From Planctomicrobium piriforme (GTDB taxonomy: Bacteria; Planctomycetota; Planctomycetia; Planctomycetales; Planctomycetaceae): a stretch of 64,000 nucleotides of DNA. Shown in pieces: positions 1-7,363 of this stretch. The stretch's first letter is position 1; the number at the start of each line of letters is the position of its first letter. The position numbers and the translations under genes were made by a program. The notes beneath the pieces are model-generated. The model saw nothing but the letters and a program-made list of their open reading frames with translations, did not search any database and was not told the DNA's origin. Where the stretch lies: contig NZ_FOQD01000011.1 of NCBI RefSeq assembly GCF_900113665.1, positions 185,654 to 249,653 on the forward strand, in the 5' to 3' direction.

Positions 1-1
1 G

Positions 2-3000
2 GATTCGATCCAGGGCCAGGAGCGCGAGCTGGAATGGCTCACCACGATGCGGGACTGGATGATCTCCAAGAAGCGCTTCTGGGGACTCGCCCTGCCGATC
101 TGGATCAATCCCAACGATCCGACCGATTTCGAAGTGGTCGGCTCGCTGGCCGAGTTGAAAGCACGCGCGCTCGACGGCGGCGAAGGCTGGGAAGAATTCG
201 AAGCGGGCGGCTACACCCCCCACCGCCCCTGGATCGACAACGTCAAATTCAAGAGCCAGAAGACGGGGGCAATGCTCTCGCGTATCGAAGACGTCGGCAA
301 CCCCTGGCTCGATGCGGGGATCGTGCCGTTTTCGACGCTGAACTACAAGGGGAGTCGAGTGTCGAGTGACGAGTGTCCAGTGCCAGAAAAAGGCAATGGA
401 CATTCCTTGTCGCAATTGAAAGTTGACTCCTCTCTGGCACTCGACACTGGACACTCGACACTGGACTGGTCCGATTGGTTCCCCGCCGACTTCGTCACCG
501 AGTGCTTCCCTGGGCAGTTTCGCAACTGGTTCTATTCGCTCCTCTCGCTCGCCACGATGATGCGGTCTGATGAGACGGATGATCCGAACGAGAAGCGGCC
601 CTTCAAAAATCTGCTCGGGCATCGCCTCGTGATGAACGAGGAAGGGAAGCCGATGCACAAATCGGATGGCACCGCTATCTGGTTCGAAGAAGCGGCGGAA
701 CAACTGGGAGTCGATACCCTACGCTGGTTGTACCTGGCCCAGAATCCCGCGGTTGACCTGCGGTTTGGCACGCGACACGGCAATCAGCATGTCACGTTGG
801 AGACGGCCGACGGCCCGATCAGCGAGACGAAAGAAGGTCTCAAAACCTGTAAGGTGACGAGCAAGCCGGCTGATGAAGTGCGTCGTCAGGCTCTGATCCC
901 GCTCTGGAACAGCTACGCCTTCTTCGTGAACTATGCCATTCTCGACGGCTTCGATCCGTCACTCCCACAGGTGCCAGTCAGCGAGCGGCCTGAGATCGAC
1001 CGCTGGGTGCTGTCTCGGCTGCAGGAACTGACGCAGACAGCGCACGACTCGTTCCAGAACTACCGCGTCGCCGACTTCATGTCTGCTGCGGCGGAGTTTA
1101 TTGATGATCTTTCGAACTGGTATATCAGAAGGAATCGGCGGAGGTTTTGGGCGGTAAAGAGTCCAGTGTCCAGTGTCGAGAGTCCAGAGCCAGAAAAGGC
1201 TACAGAGACCAGAGCTTCGGCAAGGCGCCATAAGGCCGTGATCGTCAGTCCGGCGATGGCGACTGCGGAGCTTCTGTATCGAAAAGTGCTGTCCGACAAA
1301 GATCTCAAAATGACGCAGGAGCGGACTGTCGTTATTCATGAGATTTTTTCGACCGAGGATACATTCAGTCCTGAGCAACTGGTCGCTCGTCTCAGCCGCT
1401 CCGAAGCGGGGAAGCGCGTCAGCAGATCGACCATTTATCGCTCGCTGAAGCATCTGGAAGAAGCGGGACTTCTGGAGGTTCTCAGTCGGAGCGATGAGGC
1501 AGAAGGGCCGGGCAGTGTGACGTCGTATCGCCCGTCGTTGCCTGCCATCGATCCCCTCGCCAACGCTTCAGGCTCAGACGAGCAAGCAGCGGTCAGCGAT
1601 CAGCCGTCAGCGGATTCCTTCCTCAAGACTCAAGCCTCAAGCCCCACGCCTCTCTCTGCTGCCGAAACTGTCTTCCGCGCTTATCTGGCCGAGCGGAAGC
1701 AAGGGCTGAATCGGGAACGGGGGACGTTGCTGAAAGAAGTGTTTTCCTCGACGGACTCGTTCACGGTCGAAGGATTGCTGGTGCGACTGAGTCGGTATCA
1801 CGAGGGGAAGAAGCTGCATCGCAAGGACGTGCAGCGCGGCGTCGCTCAACTCGTCGAAGCAGGTCTGCTGTCGATGGATCGGGAGGTCTATCACCCGGTC
1901 CCACCGGTGGTGCCGGAGCAGTCAGCGGTCAGCAGTCAGCAGTCAGCAAATGCTGAAAGCTCATCGCTGAACGCTGAAAGCTGGCCTTCCGACAAGCTCG
2001 CGGCGTACCAGACGCTTTACGAAGTTCTACTGACGACGACGAAGCTGCTGGCTCCGTGTATTCCGTTCCTTACCGAGAGGATGTATCGAAATCTTGTCCA
2101 GTGTCGAGTGTCCAGTGTCGAGAGCCAGACAGGCAGTCCAGCCTCGAGCGTCGAGTGTCGAGTGCAAAAAGCGAAAACAGATGTCGCTACTCCGGCACCG
2201 GACACTGGACACTGGACACTGGACACGCCTCTTTCCGTCCACTTGTGCGACTACCCTGAAGTCGACCCGGCGAAGCTCGATCTCGATCTGAACTGGAAGA
2301 CGCATCAGGTGCAGGCGCTGGTGCGGATGGCGCATCGGTTGCGGGAAACTGCCGAACTCCGGGTACGGCAGCCGCTGGCGGAGTTGCGGTTCGCGACGAA
2401 TGATCCGAAACAGGCGGCCGCGCTCGAGCAGTATGCGGACATCATCGCCGACGAACTCAACGTGAAACAGGTGGTCCGCTCCGAACACCTCGATGAACTC
2501 GTCAGCTATTCGTTCAAGCCGAATTTGAAAACCCTCGGTCCCAAGTACGGCAAGCTGCTGAATGTGATCCGTACTGGACTGGCGAGCGTCGATCCGAAAT
2601 TGATGGCGCCGCTGCGGAGCGGAGAGAGCGTGACGCTGACTCTCGAAGGGAATGAGCTCACGCTGGCACCTGAAGATGTGATGGTGAGCGTGCAACAGGC
2701 AAGCGACTGGGCCAGCGCCGATGACGCCGGCATTCAGATTGCCCTGTCGACAAAGCTGACGCCGGAACTGGTCGCGGAAGGGATGGCCAGAGACCTGATT
2801 CGCCAGATTCAGCAACTGCGGAAAGACGCCGATCTCGAAGAGAACCAGCGGATCGCTGTGCAATGGAGCCCGGCGGGTCATTCGGCGGTCGTCAACGTGC
2901 AGTCGGTGATCTCGCAGTGGGAGAAAACGATCTGCGCCGAAACTCGCGCCGATACGATCGAGCATGTCGAAACCGCGCCGCTCAACGGGAAGAACGTTTC

Positions 3001-3043
3001 GTTGGGGGATGTGGACGTGGTACTGGCGATCAGCGCGGTGTAG
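2..3043 (+). CDS. ileS: Isoleucyl-tRNA synthetase, C-terminal part (5' end outside window)
   Basis: The reading frame is open from base 2, so the gene enters from the left. The product charges tRNA-Ile in the cytoplasm. Visible class I features are MISKKRFWG, LDAGIVPFSTL, FPADFVTECFPGQFRNWFY and a KMSKS-type loop read as GKPMHKSDGT. The anticodon-binding domain follows (NWYIRRNRRRFW, then DKLAAYQTLYEVL and PCIPFLTERMYRNL), with a long C-terminal domain after it. The frame carries extra segments absent from ordinary IleRS: about 38 residues at 353-467, about 279 residues at 1153-1990 between RRRFW and DKLAAYQ, and about 43 residues at 2096-2226. The large insert holds two winged-helix domains that look like the Fur N-terminal domain (about 1300-1480 and 1690-1870). 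The other extra residues are coded by periodic repeat DNA. No stop or frameshift interrupts the gene, so it is probably functional. Low-complexity residues such as VSSVESPEPEK and LDTGHSTLDW are translations of the repeats. Confidence 0.93.
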   Translation, partial: DSIQGQERELEWLTTMRDWMISKKRFWGLALPIWINPNDPTDFEVVGSLAELKARALDGGEGWEEFEAGGYTPHRPWIDNVKFKSQKTGAMLSRIEDVGNPWLDAGIVPFSTLNYKGSRVSSDECPVPEKGNGHSLSQLKVDSSLALDTGHSTLDWSDWFPADFVTECFPGQFRNWFYSLLSLATMMRSDETDDPNEKRPFKNLLGHRLVMNEEGKPMHKSDGTAIWFEEAAEQLGVDTLRWLYLAQNPAVDLRFGTRHGNQHVTLETADGPISETKEGLKTCKVTSKPADEVRRQALIPLWNSYAFFVNYAILDGFDPSLPQVPVSERPEIDRWVLSRLQELTQTAHDSFQNYRVADFMSAAAEFIDDLSNWYIRRNRRRFWAVKSPVSSVESPEPEKATETRASARRHKAVIVSPAMATAELLYRKVLSDKDLKMTQERTVVIHEIFSTEDTFSPEQLVARLSRSEAGKRVSRSTIYRSLKHLEEAGLLEVLSRSDEAEGPGSVTSYRPSLPAIDPLANASGSDEQAAVSDQPSADSFLKTQASSPTPLSAAETVFRAYLAERKQGLNRERGTLLKEVFSSTDSFTVEGLLVRLSRYHEGKKLHRKDVQRGVAQLVEAGLLSMDREVYHPVPPVVPEQSAVSSQQSANAESSSLNAESWPSDKLAAYQTLYEVLLTTTKLLAPCIPFLTERMYRNLVQCRVSSVESQTGSPASSVECRVQKAKTDVATPAPDTGHWTLDTPLSVHLCDYPEVDPAKLDLDLNWKTHQVQALVRMAHRLRETAELRVRQPLAELRFATNDPKQAAALEQYADIIADELNVKQVVRSEHLDELVSYSFKPNLKTLGPKYGKLLNVIRTGLASVDPKLMAPLRSGESVTLTLEGNELTLAPEDVMVSVQQASDWASADDAGIQIALSTKLTPELVAEGMARDLIRQIQQLRKDADLEENQRIAVQWSPAGHSAVVNVQSVISQWEKTICAETRADTIEHVETAPLNGKNVSLGDVDVVLAISAV
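353..467. repeat. Inverted repeat cassette, family 1, in frame inside ileS
   Basis: The left arm (353-387) is built from GTCGAGT and GTCCAGT units and ends in GCCAGA. The right arm (433-467) starts TCTGGC and is close to its reverse complement. About 45 bases separate the arms. The cassette lies between the codons for LDAGIVPFSTLNY and WFPADFVTECFPG, which are nearly adjacent in other IleRS proteins, so it is an in-frame insertion of about 38 codons. Confidence 0.85.
1159..1194. repeat. Single left arm of family 1 repeat inside ileS
   Basis: Tandem GTCCAGTGTC and GTCGAGA units end in CCAGAGCCAGAA, as in the left arm at 353-387. No matching right arm is visible nearby. It is translated as SPVSSVESPEPE at the N-terminal edge of the large IleRS insert. 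Confidence 0.75.
1587..1644. repeat. Two short-period repeats in the ileS linker (families 2 and 3)
   Basis: Bases 1587-1611 hold three GTCAGC/ATCAGC units with a 7-8 base period. Bases 1621-1644 hold CTCAAG units (CTCAAGACTCAAGCCTCAAG). Both lie in the linker between the two winged-helix domains of the IleRS insert and keep the frame open. Confidence 0.75.
1918..1984. repeat. Two short-period repeats in the ileS insert (families 2 and 4)
   Basis: Bases 1918-1947 hold four CAGTCAGC-type units with a 7-8 base period. Bases 1952-1984 hold GCTGAAAGC / GCTGAACGC units. They form the C-terminal edge of the large insert, just before the conserved DKLAAYQTLYEVL segment. Confidence 0.75.
2096..2226. 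repeat. Inverted repeat cassette, family 1, second full copy in ileS
   Basis: Left arm 2096-2129 (GTCCAGTGTCGAGTGTCC, ending GAGAGCCAGA), an extra same-sense block at 2141-2166, and a right arm at 2192-2226 made of GGACACT units. It separates MYRNL from SVHLCDYPEVD, which are close together in ordinary IleRS, and adds about 43 in-frame codons. Confidence 0.85.
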
Positions 3044-3130
3044 TCTCACGCAAAGTCGCGAAGCCGCAAAGAATTCAAGGTGATATTCCTCGCAATTCTC
3101 AGCGACTCCGCGTCTCTGCGCGACAATTCT
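3044..3130. repeat. 8-base-period inverted repeat after ileS (family 5)
   Basis: The left block 3044-3071 reads CGCAAAGT CGCGAAGC CGCAAAG, an 8-base period. The right block 3099-3130, reverse-complemented, matches it at about 17 of 23 positions. It begins on the base after the ileS stop codon, so it may act as a 3' structure, although there is no clear T-run. Confidence 0.7.
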
Positions 3131-3498
3131 CAATCAGAAGCTTTTGATCGCACACTCGAATCACTCGCTGACGCTTCGTGCTCTGACTCGATTCAGCGCG
3201 CACAGATGCCGAAATCCTGTGCGCCGGAGCCTGCTTGGGTGCGGTCTTTCCAATGGTCTATGGCAATTTCCTGACCAAAAGATTGCTTGCGGATGGCGAA
3301 CACGTTAGAAAACGTTGATGCGTCGATGTCACGAGGCATCAGTCGCAGAGCATTTTCCTACATTGCACGAGGAAACTGAACGAGACCAAGAACTTCGGTA
3401 CAACCGAACGGGTGTACCAAAATACCCCCCACCGTGACCCCCACACCGGCGCTGGCTCTCCCCGATGCCCTCCGCGCCACTGCTTCAGGCGGACGAAC
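3131..3498. other. Intergenic region upstream of the DUF1501 operon
   Basis: I see no convincing gene, tRNA or strong hairpin here. It must hold the promoter of the 3499-12423 cluster, but I cannot pick a confident -35/-10 pair. Confidence 0.4.
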
Positions 3499-4920
3499 AT
3501 GCCTGTCCCTCCCCTGCCCCGCTGTTCCGGCCCCTTAGCCCGCCGCTCGTTCATGCAGATCGGCCTGACCGGGTTTGCAACCCTCAGTTGGCCTGGCCTG
3601 TTGCGGCTGCGGGCGGCAACGCCTGAGCTTCCCCGACAGGAGAAGACCGCCGTCATTATGGTCTGGCTGAACGGCGGCTTGTCGCACCTGGATACCTACG
3701 ATCCCAAGCCGCAAATCGGCAGCGAATATCGCGGGCCGTTCCAGACCATCGACACGAACGTGCCGGGCCTGCAACTGACTGAGCTGCTGCCGCGGCATGC
3801 GAAGATCGCCGATCGCTATACGCTGCTGCGATCGATGCACCAGCGGGCCGGCGGTCATCCGGCGGGCTCGATGCAGATGCTCTCTGGCGACTCCGACACG
3901 CGCGATAAACCCAAGCCAAGACTGCCTGACTGGATGTCGGTCGCTGCGTATCTGCGGGCTCAGCAGGAGGGCCGCACCAATCCGCTGCCGAACTACATCG
4001 GCGTGAATCCGCCGCTCGAATACAACGGCCCTGCCTACCTGGGAAATGCGTACTTGCCGTTCTCGGTCTCCGGCGATCCAAACCGGCCTGAGTTTGAAGT
4101 GCCGAACATTGGACTCTCGAATCCCGCCGAGGCGGCGCGGCTCAGTGATCGGGTCGCCCTGCGTCAGACGCTCGACATGCTGGAACGCAGCTTCGACCGC
4201 GAACGCGAACTGAACGCGCTCGATGAATTCGAATCGCAGGCGATGACCTTGCTCACCAACCCGCAGACTCGTGACGCGTTCGATCTGTCGAAAGAAGATG
4301 CCCGCACGCGCGACCGTTACGGACGCAATCGCTGGGGTCAGCAACTGCTGCTGGCGCGGCGACTCGTGGAGTCCGGCGTGGAGGTCATCACGAGTGCATT
4401 GAATGGCCCGATGTGCGGCCGAGTCCAGAACTGGGACGATCACGCGGTCAACCATCATGTGTTTGACGCGTTGAGGTTCCGCTCGGAGGCCTACGATCAG
4501 GCAGTGACGGCACTGATTGAAGACATCTACGAGCGCGGGCTCGATAAACGGGTGCTGGTGGTCGTCACTGGAGAATTCGGCCGGACTCCAAAAATTAATT
4601 ATGACCGCAGCACCGGAGCAGGCGATGCCAGCGCGGTTGCGGGCACGATGCAGCCGGGCCGCGATCACTGGCCGCGGGCGTTCACAAATTTGTGGGCAGG
4701 CGGGGGAATTCAAACCGGTCAGGTGATTGGCGCGACCGATCGCCGCGGCGAAGATGTGGTCGAACGGGCCTGTGGGCCGGGCGATTTTCTGGCGACGATT
4801 TACCGTCACCTGGGGATCGATGCCGGCAAGGTGACGATCGACGACCTGAACGGCCGTCCGACGCCGATTGTAAATGAAGGGAAGCCGATCGCCGAACTCG
4901 CGCCGCAGGTGTCGGTATGA
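3499..4920 (+). CDS. DUF1501 family protein (sulfatase-like fold), secreted
   Basis: 473 residues from the ATG at 3499. A longer frame from 3412 exists, but the signal-like segment LARRSFMQIGLTGFATL sits naturally after 3499 and contains a twin-arginine-type RRSFMQ motif, so Tat export is likely. The family fold is alkaline-phosphatase/sulfatase-like and of unknown reaction. Matching segments are VIMVWLNGGLSHLDTYDPKP near the N-terminus, RDRYGRNRWGQQLLLARRL in the middle, VVVTGEFGRTPKIN, and a C-terminal LGIDAGKVTIDDLNGRPTPI. DUF1501 genes are typically paired with DUF1549/DUF1553 genes in planctomycetes. Here the next gene is exactly such a partner and overlaps by 4 bases (ATGA), so the two are translationally coupled. 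Confidence 0.9.
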   Translation: MPVPPLPRCSGPLARRSFMQIGLTGFATLSWPGLLRLRAATPELPRQEKTAVIMVWLNGGLSHLDTYDPKPQIGSEYRGPFQTIDTNVPGLQLTELLPRHAKIADRYTLLRSMHQRAGGHPAGSMQMLSGDSDTRDKPKPRLPDWMSVAAYLRAQQEGRTNPLPNYIGVNPPLEYNGPAYLGNAYLPFSVSGDPNRPEFEVPNIGLSNPAEAARLSDRVALRQTLDMLERSFDRERELNALDEFESQAMTLLTNPQTRDAFDLSKEDARTRDRYGRNRWGQQLLLARRLVESGVEVITSALNGPMCGRVQNWDDHAVNHHVFDALRFRSEAYDQAVTALIEDIYERGLDKRVLVVVTGEFGRTPKINYDRSTGAGDASAVAGTMQPGRDHWPRAFTNLWAGGGIQTGQVIGATDRRGEDVVERACGPGDFLATIYRHLGIDAGKVTIDDLNGRPTPIVNEGKPIAELAPQVSV

Positions 4921-7163
4921 GCCGTTCTAAGGATCACGCGTTCCCTTGTTCGCGGCTCGGCGGGAGCCTCGCCCTCCCATTGGCGTTGGCATTATTTGCC
5001 ACATCAGCCTTCGCTGAAGAATCTCCCGCATCGTTGAGTTTTGTGAATGATATAGTGCCGATCCTTACGAAGGCCGGGTGCAATGCAGGGGCCTGTCACG
5101 CCAAGGCGGGGAACGGGCAGAACGGATTTCGGCTGTCGCTGCTGGGCTTCGAGCCGGGCGAAGATTACGAACATATCGTCAAAGAAGCACACGGCCGTCG
5201 GGTTTCGCCTGCTGCTCCCGCGCAGAGTTTACTACTGCTCAAGGCGACGAACGGCATGCCGCACGGCGGCGGACAGCGGATCGATCCCAAGTCTGAGTCC
5301 TACCAGCGAATCCTCAACTGGATCGGCCAGGGGATGCCCTTTCGCGGTGAGCACGATCCGCAACTGGCTTCCATTGAAGTTCAGCCGCCCCGGGCTCTGT
5401 TGCAGTTTCATGCCCAGCAACAACTCAAGGTGCTGGCGCACTACTCGGATGGTTCGCAGCGGGATGTGACCGCGCTCGCGCTGTTCGAGCCGAATGACAA
5501 AAGCATGGCCGAGACCGATGAACATGGCCGTGTGACGATTCAGGAGATTCCTGGCAACGTGGCGGTGATGGTCCGCTATCAAGGGCTCGTCTCGGTCTGC
5601 AGCGCATTTGTGCCGCTTGGTCCGCCGCTGGAAAATCTTCCCCCAGCGAACAACTTTGTCGATGAACTCGTCTTCGCCAACCTGAAGCAGATCGGGATTC
5701 CCCCTTCGGCGCTGTGCGATGACGCGGAGTTTTTGCGTCGCGCCTCGCTCGATATTGCGGGGCATTTGCCGACGATGGAAGAGACCCGGGCGTTTCTGGA
5801 TGACCAGGACGCTGACAAACGGAACAAGCTGATCGACTCGCTGCTGAGCAGTCCCGGCTACGCCGATTACTTCGCCAATAAATGGTCGGCATTGCTCAAG
5901 AACCGTCGTGACGCGACGAGCGACAAGACCGCGAATTTTGCGTTCCATTCCTGGCTCCGCGACGGCCTGCTGGAGAACCGACCTTACGACCAGATGGTGC
6001 GGGAACTATTGGGGGCGACGGGCGACGTCGTCAGCAATCCGCCTGTCGCCTGGTACAAGCGGGTCAAAGAACCTGAGCAGCAGTTGGAAGACGTGGCCCA
6101 GCTTTTCCTGGGAGTCCGCATGCAATGTGCGCAGTGCCATCATCACCCGTTCGAACGCTGGAGCCAGCAGGACTATTACAGCCTGTCGGCATTCTTCAGC
6201 CAGATCGGCCGCAAGCCGACATCGACGCCGGAGGAAGACATCATCTTCCACAAGCGCGGCACGGCGCAGGCGGAGAACAAAAAGACAAAACTCCCAGTGC
6301 CGCCGGCCGCGCTGGGGCAGACGCCGCAGAAAATCCTGCCGGACGAAGACCCGCGACTTTATCTGGCAGACTGGATGAGCACGCCAGAGAACCCGTTCTT
6401 TGCCAAGGCGCTGGTGAACCGTTACTGGAAGCACTTCTTCAAACGGGGATTGATCGAACCTGAAGATGACATTCGCGACAGCAATCCTCCTTCCAATCCC
6501 GAACTGCTCGATGCGCTGGCGCGGCATTTCGTGGAGAGCGGCTACGATCTCAAATCTGTGATTCGGGCGATCACGCGGTCGCGAACCTACCAACTCAGTT
6601 CCGTTCCCAACGAATTGAACGGCGTTGATCGGCAGAACTATTCACGGTTCTATCCGCGGCATCTTCAGTCGGAAGTATTGCTGGACGCCATCGACCAGTT
6701 CACCGGCTCGCAGACCGACTTTCCCGATGTTCCCCGCGGCACGCACGCCGTCTCACTGCCGGACAACAGCTACAACAAGAGTTCGTATTTCCTGGCGGTC
6801 TTCGGCCGGCCGGATGGAGCGAGCGTCTGTGAATGTGAACGGGTGCAAAGCTCAAGCCTTGCCCAGAGTCTGCATCTGATGAACAGTCAGGAGATGCGCC
6901 AGAAGCTGACGCTGAATGGCGGTCGTGCTGATCAGCTCTCGAAGGACAGCCGGACCGATGCAGAGAAAGTCCGAGACCTGTATCTGATGGCGTTTTCCCG
7001 ACTGCCTAATGACGTCGAGCTGCAAGCGACCGAGTCATATCTCGCCAAGCCGCGGCTCAATGCACAGGGCCAACCGCTTGATCCACAACAGGCCAAACGA
7101 CAGGGCTACGAAGACTTGCTGTGGGCATTGATGAATACCAAGGAATTTCTGTTTAACCACTAA
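4917..7163 (+). CDS. Planctomycete cytochrome-type DUF1549/DUF1553 protein
   Basis: 748 residues with a signal peptide (hydrophobic LALPLALALFATSAFA). In order: a haem-like motif with wide spacing, CNAGACH (C55, C60, H61, so Cx4CH); an Ig-like (Big2-type) segment at about 165-235; DUF1549 with a standard CAQCHHHPFERW (C404, C407, H408); and DUF1553 with WMSTPENPFFAKALVNRYWKHFF and RSRTYQLS. It is predicted to be periplasmic or in the secreted compartment. These proteins are abundant in planctomycetes, co-occur with DUF1501 and sulfatases, and have no proven reaction. The start overlaps the DUF1501 stop (ATGA). Haem attachment at the Cx4CH site is inferred, not shown. Confidence 0.9.
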   Translation: MSRSKDHAFPCSRLGGSLALPLALALFATSAFAEESPASLSFVNDIVPILTKAGCNAGACHAKAGNGQNGFRLSLLGFEPGEDYEHIVKEAHGRRVSPAAPAQSLLLLKATNGMPHGGGQRIDPKSESYQRILNWIGQGMPFRGEHDPQLASIEVQPPRALLQFHAQQQLKVLAHYSDGSQRDVTALALFEPNDKSMAETDEHGRVTIQEIPGNVAVMVRYQGLVSVCSAFVPLGPPLENLPPANNFVDELVFANLKQIGIPPSALCDDAEFLRRASLDIAGHLPTMEETRAFLDDQDADKRNKLIDSLLSSPGYADYFANKWSALLKNRRDATSDKTANFAFHSWLRDGLLENRPYDQMVRELLGATGDVVSNPPVAWYKRVKEPEQQLEDVAQLFLGVRMQCAQCHHHPFERWSQQDYYSLSAFFSQIGRKPTSTPEEDIIFHKRGTAQAENKKTKLPVPPAALGQTPQKILPDEDPRLYLADWMSTPENPFFAKALVNRYWKHFFKRGLIEPEDDIRDSNPPSNPELLDALARHFVESGYDLKSVIRAITRSRTYQLSSVPNELNGVDRQNYSRFYPRHLQSEVLLDAIDQFTGSQTDFPDVPRGTHAVSLPDNSYNKSSYFLAVFGRPDGASVCECERVQSSSLAQSLHLMNSQEMRQKLTLNGGRADQLSKDSRTDAEKVRDLYLMAFSRLPNDVELQATESYLAKPRLNAQGQPLDPQQAKRQGYEDLLWALMNTKEFLFNH

Positions 7164-7196
7164 TGCAGCCTGAATATTTAGAAGTGGGCTTTGCTT

Positions 7197-7308
7197 CAAA
7201 ATCCGAAGCACGAAAATCGAAATCCGAAACGAAGTCGATGTGAAGCCGTTTTGGATTTTGAACATTGGGATTTGTTTCGGATTTCGTGCTTCGAAATTCA
7301 AGATTTTG
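7197..7308. repeat. Inverted repeat of CGAAAATC/GAAATCCGAA units (family 6)
   Basis: Left arm 7197-7230 and right arm 7274-7308 are near reverse complements. Both contain CAAAATC, CGAAGCACGAAA and AATCCGAAAC, and the spacer is about 43 bases. It fills most of the gap between 7163 and 7364 inside an otherwise tightly packed operon. It could form a long mRNA hairpin between coupled genes. Confidence 0.75.
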
Positions 7309-7363
7309 AGAGAGAACAATGCCGTTCATTTTTCCAGGTTCCCTCACCTGGCGAGGACTGAAG

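Noticed and set aside
353..2226. ileS as a pseudogene because of its insertions
   Set aside because: The frame is open throughout, all catalytic and anticodon-binding segments are conserved, and every insertion keeps the phase.
2027..3133. Long 368-codon open frame on the minus strand opposite ileS
   Set aside because: It is antisense to clearly conserved IleRS sequence, is Arg/His-rich, and has no recognisable domain or ribosome site; it is a by-product of GC-rich codon use.
3535..4809. 424-codon minus-strand frame opposite the DUF1501 gene
   Set aside because: Shadow of the DUF1501 gene; low-complexity basic composition and no domain.
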